A stretch of DNA of 64,000 nucleotides from Geotrypetes seraphini (lineage: Eukaryota > Chordata > Amphibia > Gymnophiona > Dermophiidae). The notes under the pieces were generated by a model that worked only from the letters and a program-made list of their open reading frames with translations, made no database searches and was not told the origin of the DNA. The position numbers were made by a program, and so were the translations under genes. The stretch is from assembly GCF_902459505.1 (NCBI RefSeq), contig NC_047095.1, positions 114,453,380-114,517,379 on the forward strand, in the 5' to 3' direction. This document shows, in pieces, positions 42,191 to 52,966 of the stretch (positions within the stretch are counted from its first letter, which is position 1; every line of letters starts with the position of its first letter).

Positions 42191-42661
42191 GAATATGTTT
42201 ATTGTTCATTTGATATGTTGCCAATGCAAAATTTCTAGGTCTCAAGGACATCATTATCAAAACAGTCCACGTAGCTATGTGGCTGCCAGCTCTGAATATC
42301 TGCAGGGAGGGGGGTGATGGGGCAAGAGCACAGCCCCTTACTAATGCCCCTTGCAACAGATCCTCCACCCTGCTCCCCTACAGAAACCAGCTTTGCTGTC
42401 CACACCCCCCCACCCCACCCTTCCCGATAACTGGATCTCCCTTCTTACCTCTCCTCACAGTTCTGATGCTTGGCCAGGGCGGGGTCTTGAGCACTTGTGT
42501 AAGTATTGGTGCATGCTCAAGGTTCTGCAAAGACCAGCACTAGAACTATGAGAAAAGATAAGATGAGGGATCTGGTCATCACGGGGTGGGGGTGGGGGGC
42601 TTGTGGAGGAGAGCAACACTGGCTCCTGCAAATTCAGGGAAGGGCCATTATTGGAGGAATC
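42191..42661. other. No gene seen
   Basis: Includes C-rich and G-rich low-complexity patches ('cacccccccaccccaccc', 'ggggtgggggtgggggg'). No recognised element. Confidence 0.4.
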
Positions 42662-42664
42662 TAA

Positions 42665-42794
42665 GGGATTCTTTTATTAAGGTGCGCTAACCGATTTAGT
42701 GCACGCAAAATGCTAAGGTGCCCTTAGAATATAATGGATGCCTTAGCATTTAGCACGCACTAAAGCGATTAGCGCGCCTTAATAAAAGGACCCC
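42665..42794. mobile_element. Palindromic Harbinger-like MITE, 130 bp, TSD TAA
   Basis: GGGATTCTTTTATTAAGGTG … CCTTAATAAAAGGACCCC with TAA at 42662-42664 and 42795-42797. Same length and arms as 18919-19048. Confidence 0.88.
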
Positions 42795-43009
42795 TAAATT
42801 TGGTTTATAAAACCAAAATTTACAATGCTGAAACAGAGGGGTGGGCTATTATTAGAGAGAATACGGTATTAACCAAAACAATATTTATAATACTCTGGAA
42901 ATATATCTATGTTGGTACTTCAACACTTGTCTCTCAGTCAGCTCCAGCTCCCAAGTCCAGCAGAGTTAACAGATTTATGTCCAGTGAAACCACACCCCCC
43001 TCCCGCATT
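42795..43009. other. No gene seen
   Basis: AT-rich then pyrimidine-rich, unassigned. Confidence 0.35.
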
Positions 43010-43259
43010 ACCTTGTCTTGTTTTCTGACCTCCTGGCCGCATCTGGAGGGCTTCTGAGCATGCATTGATGATGTCACACGCATCCGTGCATGCTCGCAGT
43101 TCCTCCAGACGTGACCGGAGGTCATAAAACAAAGACGAGGAGTTGTGGGGGTGGGACTAGAGGTGGGGTGAGGTTAAAGGCAGAACAGGGTGTGGCTAGG
43201 GGAAGAACAGGGCGGGGCCAGGTGTCCAGGTTTCTCTGGACAAAAATCTGGTAGCCCTA
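43010..43259. mobile_element. hAT-like TAGGGTTACC-family element (right part)
   Basis: 'catctggagggcttctgagcatgc…gatgatgtcac…gtgcatgctcgcag' is an internal palindrome. The right end is 'ctggacaaaaatctggtagcccta'. The left end is missing. Confidence 0.7.
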
Positions 43260-43432
43260 CCCCCCACTCCCTTTTTACTAAGCCGTGGTAGAGGTTTCTA
43301 CCAAGACCCGGAGTGCTAAATGCTCTAATGCTGCTCTGAGTCTCATAGAAGTCTTATGAGCATCAGAACAGTATTTTACATTCCAGGCCGCGGTAGAAAC
43401 CTCTACAGCAGCTTAGAAAAAGGGGGTCTATA
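43260..43432. mobile_element. Palindromic CCCTTTTTACTAAG-type MITE
   Basis: 'ccctttttactaagccgtggtagaggtttctacc … ccgcggtagaaacctctacagcagcttagaaaaaggggg'. It abuts the preceding hAT end directly. Confidence 0.75.
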
Positions 43433-43482
43433 TTAGTTGTATCTCATGGCTAAAACAGTGGGCCAAGTCATTTAACTAGGAT

Positions 43483-43982
43483 TGAAAGGTCACTTGGACA
43501 CACAAAGTCAGAGGCGTGAAGAAAGTACAAGAGGTTTATTACAACATGCCGGACTCTAGTGCAGTGAACAGCCTGCTTACAAGAGTGTTAAAAACAGGAA
43601 ATGCACGGACTTTTATGCCCTTTTCACTAAACATATGCAAACTAATATATGCAAAAACTACAATTTTCATTTGATACTTTTATAACTTTCTACAATTATT
43701 ATTGGTCCTAAGCCAGCACTTATGATAGGTTCAGGGATACAATTTATAGTCCTAAAGGAAACTAGCTCATTTCTCTGCTTATCTAAATCTTACAGGTCTA
43801 AATGTTACATGTACAGAAGGGCAGGGTACATCATGGCTCAAACTCTTATCTATTTAGCTTACAATGTGGTAAGGTGGGAACATACATTTCAGGCAGATGA
43901 GGTCAATAGATTGTACACTGTTTTCAGCTATGTAGGCCAGAGCAATATTTTAAACAACAGTTAACCATTTCATGACCCTACA
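43483..43982 (-). mobile_element. Solo LTR-like fossil
   Basis: About 500 bp. On the minus strand it starts TGTAGGGTCATG and ends CCTTTCA, with an AATAAA-type signal about 60 bp before the end, as in endogenous retroviral LTRs. No internal region is present. Family not recognised and target duplication unclear. Treat as an old solo LTR. Confidence 0.45.
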
Positions 43983-43983
43983 T

Positions 43984-44114
43984 TATTACCAAATGGCTCC
44001 AGAAAAACAAGGACGGGTTGAGACATCCGGGTTTTACTTCCATTGCTTTCAATGGAAGTAAAACCCGGATGTCTCAATCCGTCCTCTTTTTTTCTGGAGC
44101 CATTTAGTAACCCT
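43984..44114. mobile_element. Palindromic hAT-like MITE
   Basis: 'aaatggctccagaaaaacaagg … gacatccgggttttacttcc' is mirrored by 'ggaagtaaaacccggatgtc … ctggagccatttagtaaccctg', centre 'attgctttcaat'. The right terminus resembles the TAGGGTTACC family. Confidence 0.8.
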
Positions 44115-44561
44115 GCATTTAACCCTCCGTTACAGAACTGAAAATAAAAGTTGGCCCTGGTGCCCGTTTATCTGTACTTACCTAAGAGCACTTAAATAAT
44201 TTTTTGAAAGGCTCGTATTTAAAAGCGCAGGACAGTGCTGATGTGTGCCTGATGCACAAGGGCCCTGTTTACCGCAACACTCTTGAATGCTTGTGCCAGG
44301 CACATAATTCCCCCTACTTTCGGTTTCACAGAGCGATTTCATTGCAACATCAAATTTAAGATATAATTAGTTTCAAGCACTGGTTAGCTATTTTTCTGCG
44401 CTTTTGTCGCACCGTAGGGTCCTGCACTGTGGACTATGGCGTGAATATTTCAGCATCGGCCCTGTGGGGAACCGGCAGGTATTAGGGAGTGACTGTCTTA
44501 TGAGGAGGGATGTTACTGAGGAAGGGAAGGAGTTTGGAGATATGAGGGAATCTGTTTTATG
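44115..44561. other. No gene seen
   Basis: Unassigned. Contains a fragment 'ttttgaaaggctcgtatttaaaagcgcagg' without defined ends. Confidence 0.35.
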
Positions 44562-44569
44562 CTCCTGGG

Positions 44570-44809
44570 TAGGGTTACTAGACGTCCAGATTGACCCGGA
44601 CAAGTCCTCTTTTTAGAGGCACTTTGTCCGGGTTTTGAAAAGCAAATCGCGTCGGGAGGGGCATCTGCGCAGGTTGAGGTGGGCGGGGCTAGGGGGTGAG
44701 GTTGAGATGTGGCATTCGGCGTAACGGGGCAGGGATGGATGGAACTGGGTGGGTCTGGGAGCGAGTCTAGAGGGTCCAGATTTTACATATATAAAATTTG
44801 GTAACTCTA
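44570..44809. mobile_element. hAT-like TAGGGTTACC-family element, 8-bp TSD
   Basis: TAGGGTTACTAGACG … AATTTGGTAACTCTA, flanked by CTCCTGGG (44562-44569) and CTCCTGGA (44810-44817), one mismatch in eight. This supports assignment of the family to hAT. Confidence 0.8.
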
Positions 44810-44954
44810 CTCCTGGAAGAATTCTGCAATGCAGTAGAATTCAGAATTTGTGCAGAATTCTGACTTTCCCACACAGAAATCTGTGCAGTCTGCTTTATAG
44901 CTGCCTCCCTCCCTCCTTAAACACTCGTTGGCTTCGGCGGAACACAAGGAATAG

Positions 44955-45110
44955 GAGGGAGTGGGCTAGTGGTTCAGTCCCAGCCTGCTTCTTGTGACTC
45001 TGGGCAAGTTACTTAATCCCTCTATTGCCCCAGGTATCACAATTAAATTGTGAGCTTGCAGGGGCAGATAGGGACTTGATTACTGTTTGTGTTTTGTCAT
45101 TTGCTTTGGG
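44955..45110 (+). mobile_element. MIR/CORE-SINE-like element
   Basis: 'gtgggctagtggttcag' (A-box-like head), 'cttgtgactctgggcaagttacttaatccctctattgcccc', then 'attgtgagcttgcaggggcagataggg' (L2-type tail). Related to 35200-35385. Confidence 0.7.
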
Positions 45111-45189
45111 TGAATCTCATGGAAAAGGTTGTTAATAAGTCCAAATAAATATCAGGCTGCTTCCTGCTTCTCTGCCACCTTAGTCCCCT

Positions 45190-45226
45190 AACTAGAGTTA
45201 CCAGATGTCTGGTAAAACCCAGACAT
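45190..45226. mobile_element. TAGGGTTACC-family left end fragment
   Basis: 'ctagagttaccagatgtctggtaaaacccagacatg' is the left terminus only, truncated against the CR1 that follows. Confidence 0.6.
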
Positions 45227-45650
45227 GTATTGCGTTCAATTCTGGTCTCCTTATCGCAAGAAAGATATAGTGGTGCTAGAAAAGGTTCAAAGAAGAACGA
45301 CCAAGATGGTAAAGGGGATGGAACTCCTCTCATATGAGGAAAGACTACAATGGTTAGGGCTCTTCAGCTCGGAAAAGAGACGGCTGAGGGGAGATATGAT
45401 TGAAGTCTACAAAATCCTGAGTGGAGTAGAACGGGTACAAGTGGATCGATTTTTCACTCCGTCAAAAATGACAAAGACTAGGGGACACTCGATGAAGTTA
45501 CAGGGGAATACTTTAAAAACCAATAGGAGGAAAAAAATTTTCACTCAGAGAATAGTTAAGCTCTGGAACGCGTTGCCAGAGGATGTGGTAAGAGCCAGAA
45601 TCTCCTGCGTCATCAGGAGACTTCAGCAGCAGACGAGGCACTTAAATATG
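45226..45650 (+). mobile_element. CR1-type LINE ORF2 C-terminus
   Basis: Open frame to about 45600 reads YCVQFWSPYRKKDIVVLEKV, QRRTTKMVKGMELLSYEERL, GLFSSEKRRLRGDMIEVYK, RFFTPSKMTKTRGHSMKLQG, LWNALPEDVVRARI. The frame is clean, so the copy is relatively young. The CR1 3' tail is absent. Confidence 0.92.
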
Positions 45651-45883
45651 TTTCTAGCTGCTGAGAGTAGAACTCAAGCAATATAATTACAGAAAACCGA
45701 CAGGAGATGGCGCAGAAGCTTTGTTAAAAGTAAGTAGCCCATCCATTCCTACATTGTAGATGCTGCTTCGGCAGAATTAATCCCACTGTTATCAGTTCTG
45801 TATACATATGCAGGAATTTTTAAAAGTATCTCAAATGATTGGCTATGCTAAGAAACTCTGGTACATAATAGTTTAAGTCAGGG
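45651..45883. other. No gene seen
   Basis: Unassigned. 'gtagcccatccattcctacattgtagatgctgcttcgg' has no known match to me. Confidence 0.35.
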
Positions 45884-46770
45884 GTGCCCACACTTTTTGG
45901 GCTTGCGAGCTACTTTTAAAATGACCAAGTCAAAATGATCTACCAGCAATAAAATAAAATAAACCCACAAAGCACACTGTATGCAGAGAAAATGTTAATT
46001 ATCATTTCTATTTGGGTTTTGTTTTCAAAGAGGTCAAGGCAGATGACTTTAAAATATGCAATGTCACCTCAGTAACAACTATACAAAAATAGACAAGTGC
46101 TAAAAATGTTTATGATCTATACAAAACCCCCTTTTTTGTTATGTATACAAATCCTTCTTTTGTTTCATTCAGTGAAATATATCAAACAACCATAATATCA
46201 GGTAGCCCACTTTGAAATCCACAGAACTCCCAAGGGGAGGAGGATTGACCATCGCTGCTATGTGGGGCTTTGGAAAGCAGCTTTGTTATTATGTCCCGGG
46301 GACTCGATGGCATAGCTGGACAAATCCCTCAATTATACATTTTCTACTTCAACTTTTTCTAGTTTCCTTTTCTCTCTTTCTTCCCGTTTAGGGGGTATCA
46401 GGGGCTGTTCCAATATGAGGGGTGAGTGTTTGAGCGTGTGTGATGGTGTGTCTGTGGAGCGTCTGTTGAGTTTTGTATGGTGTGTTTGTAGTCTGTGCCT
46501 GTGCAGTGCGACTGGAGGGTTTGCTTTTGCTCTTTATACAAAAATATTTGCAGATTGCGACTGGAGTGTATGGCGATATTCCATTTCTTTATTTCTTTTC
46601 TGTATACTGCCAGTTTGATCTACTACTCAGTTTTTGTAACTATTCTGGGCCTTGTGTCCTTGTAATGTTGGATTTCTGTACACTCTGTGTTGTACTCGCT
46701 AATAAAAATTATTAAAAAAAAAAAACAACAACAAAAAACGCCTTTGTTATTTTGTATTTAGCACTTGTGG
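45884..46770 (+). mobile_element. hAT transposon relic, interrupted by an L1 3'UTR
   Basis: Left end CAGGGGTGCCCACACTTTTT, then 'gcttgcgagctacttttaaaatgacc' and 'agcacactgtatgcagagaaaatgttaattat'. The last motif recurs inside the hAT-type element at 51285 (about 51465), indicating shared origin. The L1 piece at 46291-46741 splits it. Transposase not preserved. Confidence 0.65.
46291..46741 (+). mobile_element. 5'-truncated L1-type 3'UTR insertion, 10-bp TSD
   Basis: Ends 'ctcgctaataaaaattatt' plus an A-rich tail (46712-46738). Flanked by CTTTGTTATT at 46281-46290 and 46742-46751. No coding part remains. Confidence 0.75.
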
Positions 46771-47196
46771 ATAATCAATTTAAATGGTGGGAAGGAGGGT
46801 TAGAGCATAAATGATTACAATATCAACTTCAGGATGCGGACCTGCAATGATATATAGATCATAGGCGATCCTATGATCTAATATGTTATGATATGCTCAC
46901 CTCTAATCCCAAGTGAGAAATTTATACAGATTTTTTAGATGGAAACTCCATTAAATTGATATAAAATGATTTTTTGATAAACTCTGCTAGAATTTGTGTG
47001 AAATAAAATTAAAGAAATAGCTAATTTTTTTTAGCACTTCTAAGAAATTCTTAAAATCATAATATATAAAGTCCCTCATAAACATCGTGTTATCCACGTT
47101 CTTTCTAGATAGCTCCACGCTTTTAAAGCAGGGTTAGCGCACAAGAGTAGGCTACCACAAAACCTCTTAAGGCATTTTGTAGTATTTTCCCTTTTA
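46771..47196. other. No gene seen; AT-rich
   Basis: AT-rich sequence with 'gatcataggcgatcctatgatc' (a small palindrome at about 46857). Otherwise unassigned. Confidence 0.4.
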
Positions 47197-47204
47197 GCGT
47201 GTGG

Positions 47205-47504
47205 CAGTGGCGCAGGGAGGTTAAGAGATGCCCGGAGCCATGGCAGTCCCCCACGTGCTGGCTTTCCCTCTGATGTCACTTCCTGGCCTTGCGACCTGGA
47301 AGTAATTTCAGAGGGAGCCAAGCCGGCGTGAGCAACAGGCTAGAATAGTTGCTCATGCTAGTGACAATTTTTAAAGAGGTATGGGGAGGGGGAAGGGAGG
47401 GCACGAGCATGGTGTGGGAGGTGGGGGTGGAGAAGTGATGGCGCCCCCACCAAGAAGGCACCTGGGGCAGTTCTCCCCCCCTCACCCCCTTTACTATGCC
47501 AGTG
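47205..47504. mobile_element. hAT MITE, 300 bp, 8-bp TSD
   Basis: CAGTGGCGCAGGGAGG … TTTACTATGCCAGTG, flanked by GCGTGTGG (47197-47204) and GTGTGTGG (47505-47512). The centre palindrome is 'tgatgtcacttcctggcc…'. The relative at 22211 lacks a clear left end. Confidence 0.82.
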
Positions 47505-47512
47505 GTGTGTGG

Positions 47513-48371
47513 GAAGCCTCACGTGACATATTTAAAAATATATATATTTATTTTGGGGATGGGGGCGTTTCATGAGCGATGAAAGGACATTCCTGCTTTA
47601 TCCAGCTAGCACATTAGGATTAATGCATGCTAACTGGATATGGCAGGGTTAATATAGGAGCACTTAAACCCTCATTTTATAAAACACGCTTCCAGTTATG
47701 TGCCTAAATCGTTAGGCTTTTTTTTATCACTGGCCATTGCGGTATTAGTTCCAAGGCTCATCAAAACTCAAGAGAGCTTCCAACCTGGAGAAGAAAGTGC
47801 ATCAATACAAAGAACTTTGCACAAGAGCAACAAAACAAAAAGGAAGTACAGGTAATGCTCCATCCTACAAATAAAATTTGACTTGACGGTGTTGGGTAAC
47901 GGAGTAAACATTTTGCAAGGACATCATGTGTTGATATGTTGTTGAGGATTTTTTATTGAAAATTTTGTAATTGAAATACAAAAGAAAAAGAAAGATCCGA
48001 TACGAGTGTTTACAAATGGAACTCGGAACAGAAAGCTGTCAGGATCCCATTCTTCTCTAAAATTGAAGGTTTTAGATTAATGAGGAGTCATATTACAGAC
48101 AGTCAAGAGAAAAACAGCTCAAAGGAAGGAAGATTAAACCCCCTAATTCTATAACTAGGTGTCACCAAGGCTCCCTCTAAGGATTGGCCGGGCACATGCT
48201 TATTTTGTGTGCACATTTTTTTTTCGTGTGAGCAACAAGTTCTACACATCAACAAGTATTTTTGTAAGCGACCCTGTAAAATCTATGAGTGATGTTCCTA
48301 GAATGAGTGATTGCTCGCGCGCTTAGAGAAAACATAGGTGCCCACATTTAAATGCCACTCATAGGCACAAA
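47513..48371. other. No gene seen; mixed DNA-element debris
   Basis: 47600-47720 has Harbinger-like phrases ('gcacattaggattaatgcatgctaactgg'). 47950-48010 looks like a reversed LINE end ('ttttttattgaaaattttgtaattg'). 48150-48360 is framed by 'ccccctaattctataactaggtg' and 'cataggtgcccac', with a nested 'aaggctccctctaagg / gcgcttagagaaaac' pair. Confidence 0.4.
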
Positions 48372-49090
48372 TCTGCTATAATAAAACCCTCAGCGCGCAT
48401 GCGCAGTTGAAACTCCGTGAGGCCGTGCTTCGTGATCTGTGTCTCCGCATGCGCAGTAGAGTAGAACTCTGCCTGCGGCGGTTTCCCCATCGCCCTCCCT
48501 CGGCGACGCGGCAAGCGTCATGCTGCCCAACACATGGGTCCCTGCCCCACCCCTGAAAAGGCCCGCTGAAGCACCTGCACATGTGGGAGAGTAGCCGGAG
48601 GTGGTCAAAGGCCGCGGCACTATCCTGTCAGCTCCCAGACACAACCCACTCCTCCCGCAGCCCAGAACACCTATCCGACAACACCAGACACCGAGCTCCA
48701 CAGACACGCAGTGTGGGACAACCAGCTCCCTGTGACTAGGCAGAGGCCCCGCACCAGAGTGCATTGGCATCCGATGCACAAGTCAACTCCCCCGGAGTCC
48801 AAATCCCACCAGCGCCAGATGGAAATAGGGAAGGTAAAAGGGGAAATGGGAGCCTGAATATGGGTAGGTAAAAGGAAGGGAGAAGGGTTACTGCTGGACA
48901 GGGGGAGCATGGAAGGGGTGCTGCTGGACAGGGGGAAGTAAAAGGAAGGGAGAAGGGCTACTGCTGGACAGGGGGAGCAGGGATGGGGTGCTGCTGGACA
49001 GGGGGGAGAGACAGAAAAAGAGAAAGAAAGAAATACTTAAGTCTACACATCAATTCTAGCACTCATTAATGGAACGGGCTAAAAAACTAG
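48372..49090 (+). mobile_element. Non-autonomous Helitron (719 bp)
   Basis: Starts TCTGCTATAATAAAACCC after A and ends 'ctagcactcattaatggaacgggctaaaaaactag' followed by T, with a weakened 3' hairpin. The body matches the reverse of 30700-31175. A purine minisatellite 'gctgctggacagggggagcagg' (48890-49000) and 'agaaagaaagaaa' precede the end. Confidence 0.78.
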
Positions 49091-49229
49091 TTATAGAATA
49101 TATTGTTTATTGAAAGCTTCTATACTCCTGCTAATGACTGGGGGAGTCAATTCATAGCAGATTATATGAGCTTTGTAATGGTGTTACAATACAGAGTTTG
49201 CATTTCCTGGGATGGTTTCAATACAGACA

Positions 49230-49860
49230 TTATTAAACCATAATCCCCAAAGAAAACCCTATGCTCCCAAGATGATATACGCCTACATATACCGCCAGAC
49301 CTTCCCTCCCACTCCAGGCAACCTGGAAACAATCCTATTCCCATTTCTTACCAAACCTTTGGAAGAGCCTACCTCCTCATATCAGAGCCCTTAAAGGACT
49401 TCTTCACTTTAGAAAAGCTGTAAAAACCTACCTTTTTGCCTACTCACTCCCTCAGCTCTTCACCAGCATCAGTAAGTAATCCCATATGAAGTTATATTGC
49501 AACACACCGTATGCAAACCCTACATTGTAACAGAAACACACCAAGTGGAACCAGTCCTTGGAAAAAGGAGTTGAAATGCAAAATACTTTATTTAAAATTT
49601 TATGAAAATAAAGAGGCACTGGAACTTAGACCCAACATCTGCCGTGTTTCGGCAATGTAAGCCTTCCTCATGGGTCCTGTCTTTTTAGCAAAGTTGCAAA
49701 TGATTCCTTAAATGTTTGATGTGCTACATAATAGCCCTGAAATGGCTTGTTTGGAAACCGGTTGAAATAATAGTTATATTGTAACACTGTGAATGTAAAC
49801 TGTAACCTGTTCTAACCTCTTTGGGGAGAACGGGATAGAAATCTAAATAAATAAATAGCA
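49230..49860 (+). mobile_element. L2-type LINE 3' end with an insertion
   Basis: '…NLETILFPFLTKPLEEPTSS' type reading, 'ctgtaaaaacctacctttttgcc', then after an insertion the tail 'gtaacctgttctaacctctttggggagaacggg…aaataaataaata'. The interposed part (about 49505-49780) contains a hammerhead-like motif. Confidence 0.65.
49634..49671 (-). ncRNA. Hammerhead-ribozyme-like motif (relic)
   Basis: On the minus strand: ATGAGGA, stem II GGC/GCC, GAAAC, then a possible 3-bp stem III (ACA/TGT) and a GTT site. The first core base is A instead of the invariant C, so this copy should be inactive. Confidence 0.35.
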
Positions 49861-49899
49861 TCATGAGCTGTGACATGACCCTCTAGAATCAGGGATGCC

Positions 49900-51190
49900 T
49901 GGCCATACATGAAAGAAATACAATCTTCTAGCCAAATCGTGTTTGACAATGGGACAGTTAAAGGGATTGAGAATATGCTCCCCACCCCTTATTTTGACTG
50001 TGGAGCTGCTAAGGCTTTTGGGTCCTTGGCTGTCTTTTGTGAGAGTAAGGTCCTTGAGTTTTGGGGGAGGTTCAAGAGAGGATATCTACACATGTGAGAG
50101 TAGTAGGACCTCCATTGCCTTCTGCTAGAAAACTTCCTAGAAGAGAGCAGGTCAGAAGTGGGCCTGGAGAGGATCTTAAGAGTGGCTTAGTGCTGCTTGA
50201 TGAAGGTAACAGCTTCTTTCCTGACCTTATTTCTGAAAAGATTCTCTTTGTGGTCATAAAATGTCTACAGGCTTCTCCTGCGCTTCTTACTTGAGGTCCA
50301 AGGCCTGCAGAAACGCGATTCTGCAGGCCTTGATGCTCATTGTGGAGGTTCTCAATCATGCTGTATCAAAGATATCGTAGATCACCCAGACTGCGTAGTT
50401 TCCATAATCCTTGGCTACTAGCTCACAGAGTTCGTCAGCCTTCTCTCGACAGAGTGTGTCAGCTAACTGCACTCCACTGCGCACAATGTTTTGTAACTTC
50501 ATGCTCATAAATAGCAGGACATAAGCATTGCATTCTGAAAGGATATCTTCCCAAATTTCTTCTCAAAAGACTCCAAAGTCTTCACCTCTCGTCCTAGAGG
50601 CACTGAGGAATGAATCTTCATGCTCTTGACTATTTTGAGAGTGGACTTTGACCACCACAGAATGGTGAAGAAGCAGTAGCTTCCTGAATCCCAAAACCTT
50701 CTGAACTCTTTACATAGTCAACCTTCTTATTAACAGGAAGGTACAGAGAGGATAGCCTCCCACACCCATATTTCCTTTGGGTTTCTGTGGGCACAGTCAC
50801 AGCTTCCTAATGGGGTGGTCGACAAGCGCTCCCAGCAGGGAGATCTCTTTAAGATCACATAAGGCTAGGCCACAGTCCAGTCCACCATGAAATCCAGCAG
50901 CACATTTGACCAGGTAGCCTTCTCTGGGCAACATACACTCCTGCTCTTAGACAATGGTTCTCCTTGTTAAACAATACATGCATTGAGAAATAGAAAATAT
51001 GCTCCAAGTGCCACCTTAATTTCCAAAAGATCTGAAATCTCAGAGCTGTCAGAATAATACTTTCCCTTCTCTTTCATCTCTTGGGAAGGAACTGAGGAGC
51101 CTCTGGCAATATGATCATATGAAAGAAGCTGGGAGATTTCAGAGCAGAGGTAGAGTTGACAGGGGCTGAAAATACCACAGATTTTTTTTT
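49900..51190 (-). mobile_element. DIRS-like element fossil, gag-like region
   Basis: Minus-strand phrases such as ADELCELV-like and 'KDYGNYAVWVIYD' style readings around 50350-50700, and SEISQLLSYD near 51100, resemble DIRS gag/ORF1. Broken, with many interruptions, and old. No terminal repeats recognised here. The assignment is tentative. Confidence 0.35.
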
Positions 51191-52134
51191 TTTTAATGCT
51201 GTCCAGCAAAGAAACTGGAAATAAAACGCTTGTGTGCATGTGACAATGTATACCGCAGCCAGGTTTGTGAAGATGAGGCAAGCTTAACGTGACCATTTAT
51301 TTTTTTCATCAAAAGGGGACATCTATTAATATTCAGTCCCGCCCTATCCCCACCCAATCCCGCCCTAGCCCCGCCCCCAATTTCTTCCATTCATTTTTCA
51401 TGTACACACAATATCTTATTATTTCATAATGGTAACCATAAAATTTTTTAAAAAACCACAAAGCACCCTATACGCAGAGAAAATGTTAATTATTTATATT
51501 TGGGGGGTTTTCAATGATGTCACCTCAGTAACTATAGAAAAATAGAAAATATAGTGCAAAATATAGACAGCAGATATAAATTCTCAAAACTGACACATTT
51601 TTATCACTAAATTGAAAATAAAATCATTTTTCCTACCTTTGCTGTCTGGTGATTTCATGAGTCTCTGGTTGTGTTTCTTTCTGACTGTGCATCCTATCTT
51701 TAATTTCTTTCTGCACTCAGGCCCAACAATTGTCCCTTTCTATTCCCTCCCTCCTTCCTTCCTATGTCGTTAGTGCCCCCAGTACCTTCCTATGTCCTTA
51801 GTGCCCCCAGTGCCTCCTTCCTATGTCCTTAGTGCCCCCAGATCCAGTCTCAGTTCTCCTTTGTACCTTTGTTCCAGGTCTCCCTTTCTCTCTCTCACTC
51901 CTCTGTTATGATCTTGCCTCTCTCTGCTCTTCCTCAGGGGCTCTCCCCCTCTGTCTGCACCTTCCAAAGTCCTGCTTCTGCCTCCTGTCTTTCCCCTTTG
52001 GTCCAGGCCTTTATCTCTCTAGTCTTTCTTCTACTTACAACACCCCCCCCCTTTTTTGCCGTTTTCTCTCCTTCCTTTATCCCTCCTTCCTATGTCCCCT
52101 CACTGCTTCCAGCCTTTGTCCCCCTCCCTCCCAA

Positions 52135-52470
52135 AAAGCCTGCCGGCCTACCTCCCCAAAGACAGTCTGCCTGTCTACCTACCCCAGAGCCAGCCTGCCT
52201 GCCTCCCCCAGAGTCAGCCTTCCTGCCTCCCCCAGAGCCAGCCTGCCTGTCTCCCCCAAAGTCAGCCAGTCTGCCTGCCTATCTCCCCCAGAGCAAGCCA
52301 GCCTACCTGCCTCCCCCAGAGCCTGCCTGCCTGCCTATCTCCCCCAAAGCCTGCCTGCCTACCTACCTCCCTCCCCCAGAGCTAGCCAGCTTGCGTGCCT
52401 CTCCCAAAGTCTGCCTATCTCCCTCCCTCCCCCAGAGCCAGCCAGCCAGCCAGCCTACCTCTTCCCCCCC
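52135..52470 (+). repeat. C-rich minisatellite
   Basis: Units of about 24-36 bp on the theme 'gcctgcctcccccagagccag' with 'cctacctccctcccccaga' variants. It keeps several frames open. Confidence 0.85.
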
Positions 52471-52494
52471 CTACCGCGGAAAACAAAAGCCTAC

Positions 52495-52725
52495 CTCCAG
52501 GCCCGATTTAGGTCCACCGCCGCTGCTCCTCTGCTGCAAACTGCTGGAACTCGGAAGCCTTCTTTCCGACGTCAATTCTGACGTCGGAGAGGACGTTATG
52601 GGCCAGCCAGGCAGCGATTGGCTGGCCCGGAACGTCCTCTCTGACGTCAGAATTGTCGTCGGAAAGAAGGCTTCCGGGTTCCAGCAGTTTGCAGCAGAGG
52701 AGCAGCGGCGGTGGACCTAAATCGG
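52495..52725. repeat. Nested foldback, arms of about 110 bp
   Basis: 'ccaggcccgatttaggtccaccgc…gcaaactgctgg' is mirrored by 'ccagcagtttgcagcagagg…cggtggacctaaatcgggcctgg', centre 'gggccagccaggcagcgattggctggccc'. A few mismatches only. Confidence 0.88.
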
Positions 52726-52966
52726 GCCTGGAGGGAGGCTTTTGGTTTGTTTGTTTTTTGGTGCGGCAGGGGAGGGACAGGAAGCGATCGCCTGTCCCAT
52801 TGTCCCCGCGCATAGCTTCCGGACGCTCTCTCTGAAAATGGGACATTTTGGGCGTCCCGAAGCTGTGTGTGGGGACAACGGGACAGGGGATCCGAAAACG
52901 GGACTGTCCCGTTCAAAACGGGACGTAGGGTCACCTTAGGCAAGCTGTGCGTCTCAGTGTGGTAAG

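Larger units (their letters stand above)
51285..52938. mobile_element. hAT-type element, 1654 bp, exact 8-bp TSD
   Basis: TAACGTGACCATTTA … ACGTAGGGTCACCTTA, flanked by GGCAAGCT at 51277-51284 and 52939-52946. The left interior shares 'acgcagagaaaatgttaattat' with the hAT at 45884. The centre holds C-rich minisatellites (51760-51840 and 52135-52470) and a nested foldback (52495-52725). The right part has 'gggacatttt', 'aacgggacaggg' repeats. No transposase; the open frames of about 250-280 codons over the minisatellites are by-products. Confidence 0.85.

Noticed and set aside
48390-48779. 129-codon minus-strand frame
   Set aside because: Lies wholly inside a Helitron whose other copies do not keep the frame.
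51823-52720. Open frames of about 250-280 codons (Pro/Ser/Cys-rich)
   Set aside because: They coincide with a C-rich minisatellite and a foldback inside a bounded hAT-type element; no domain is visible.
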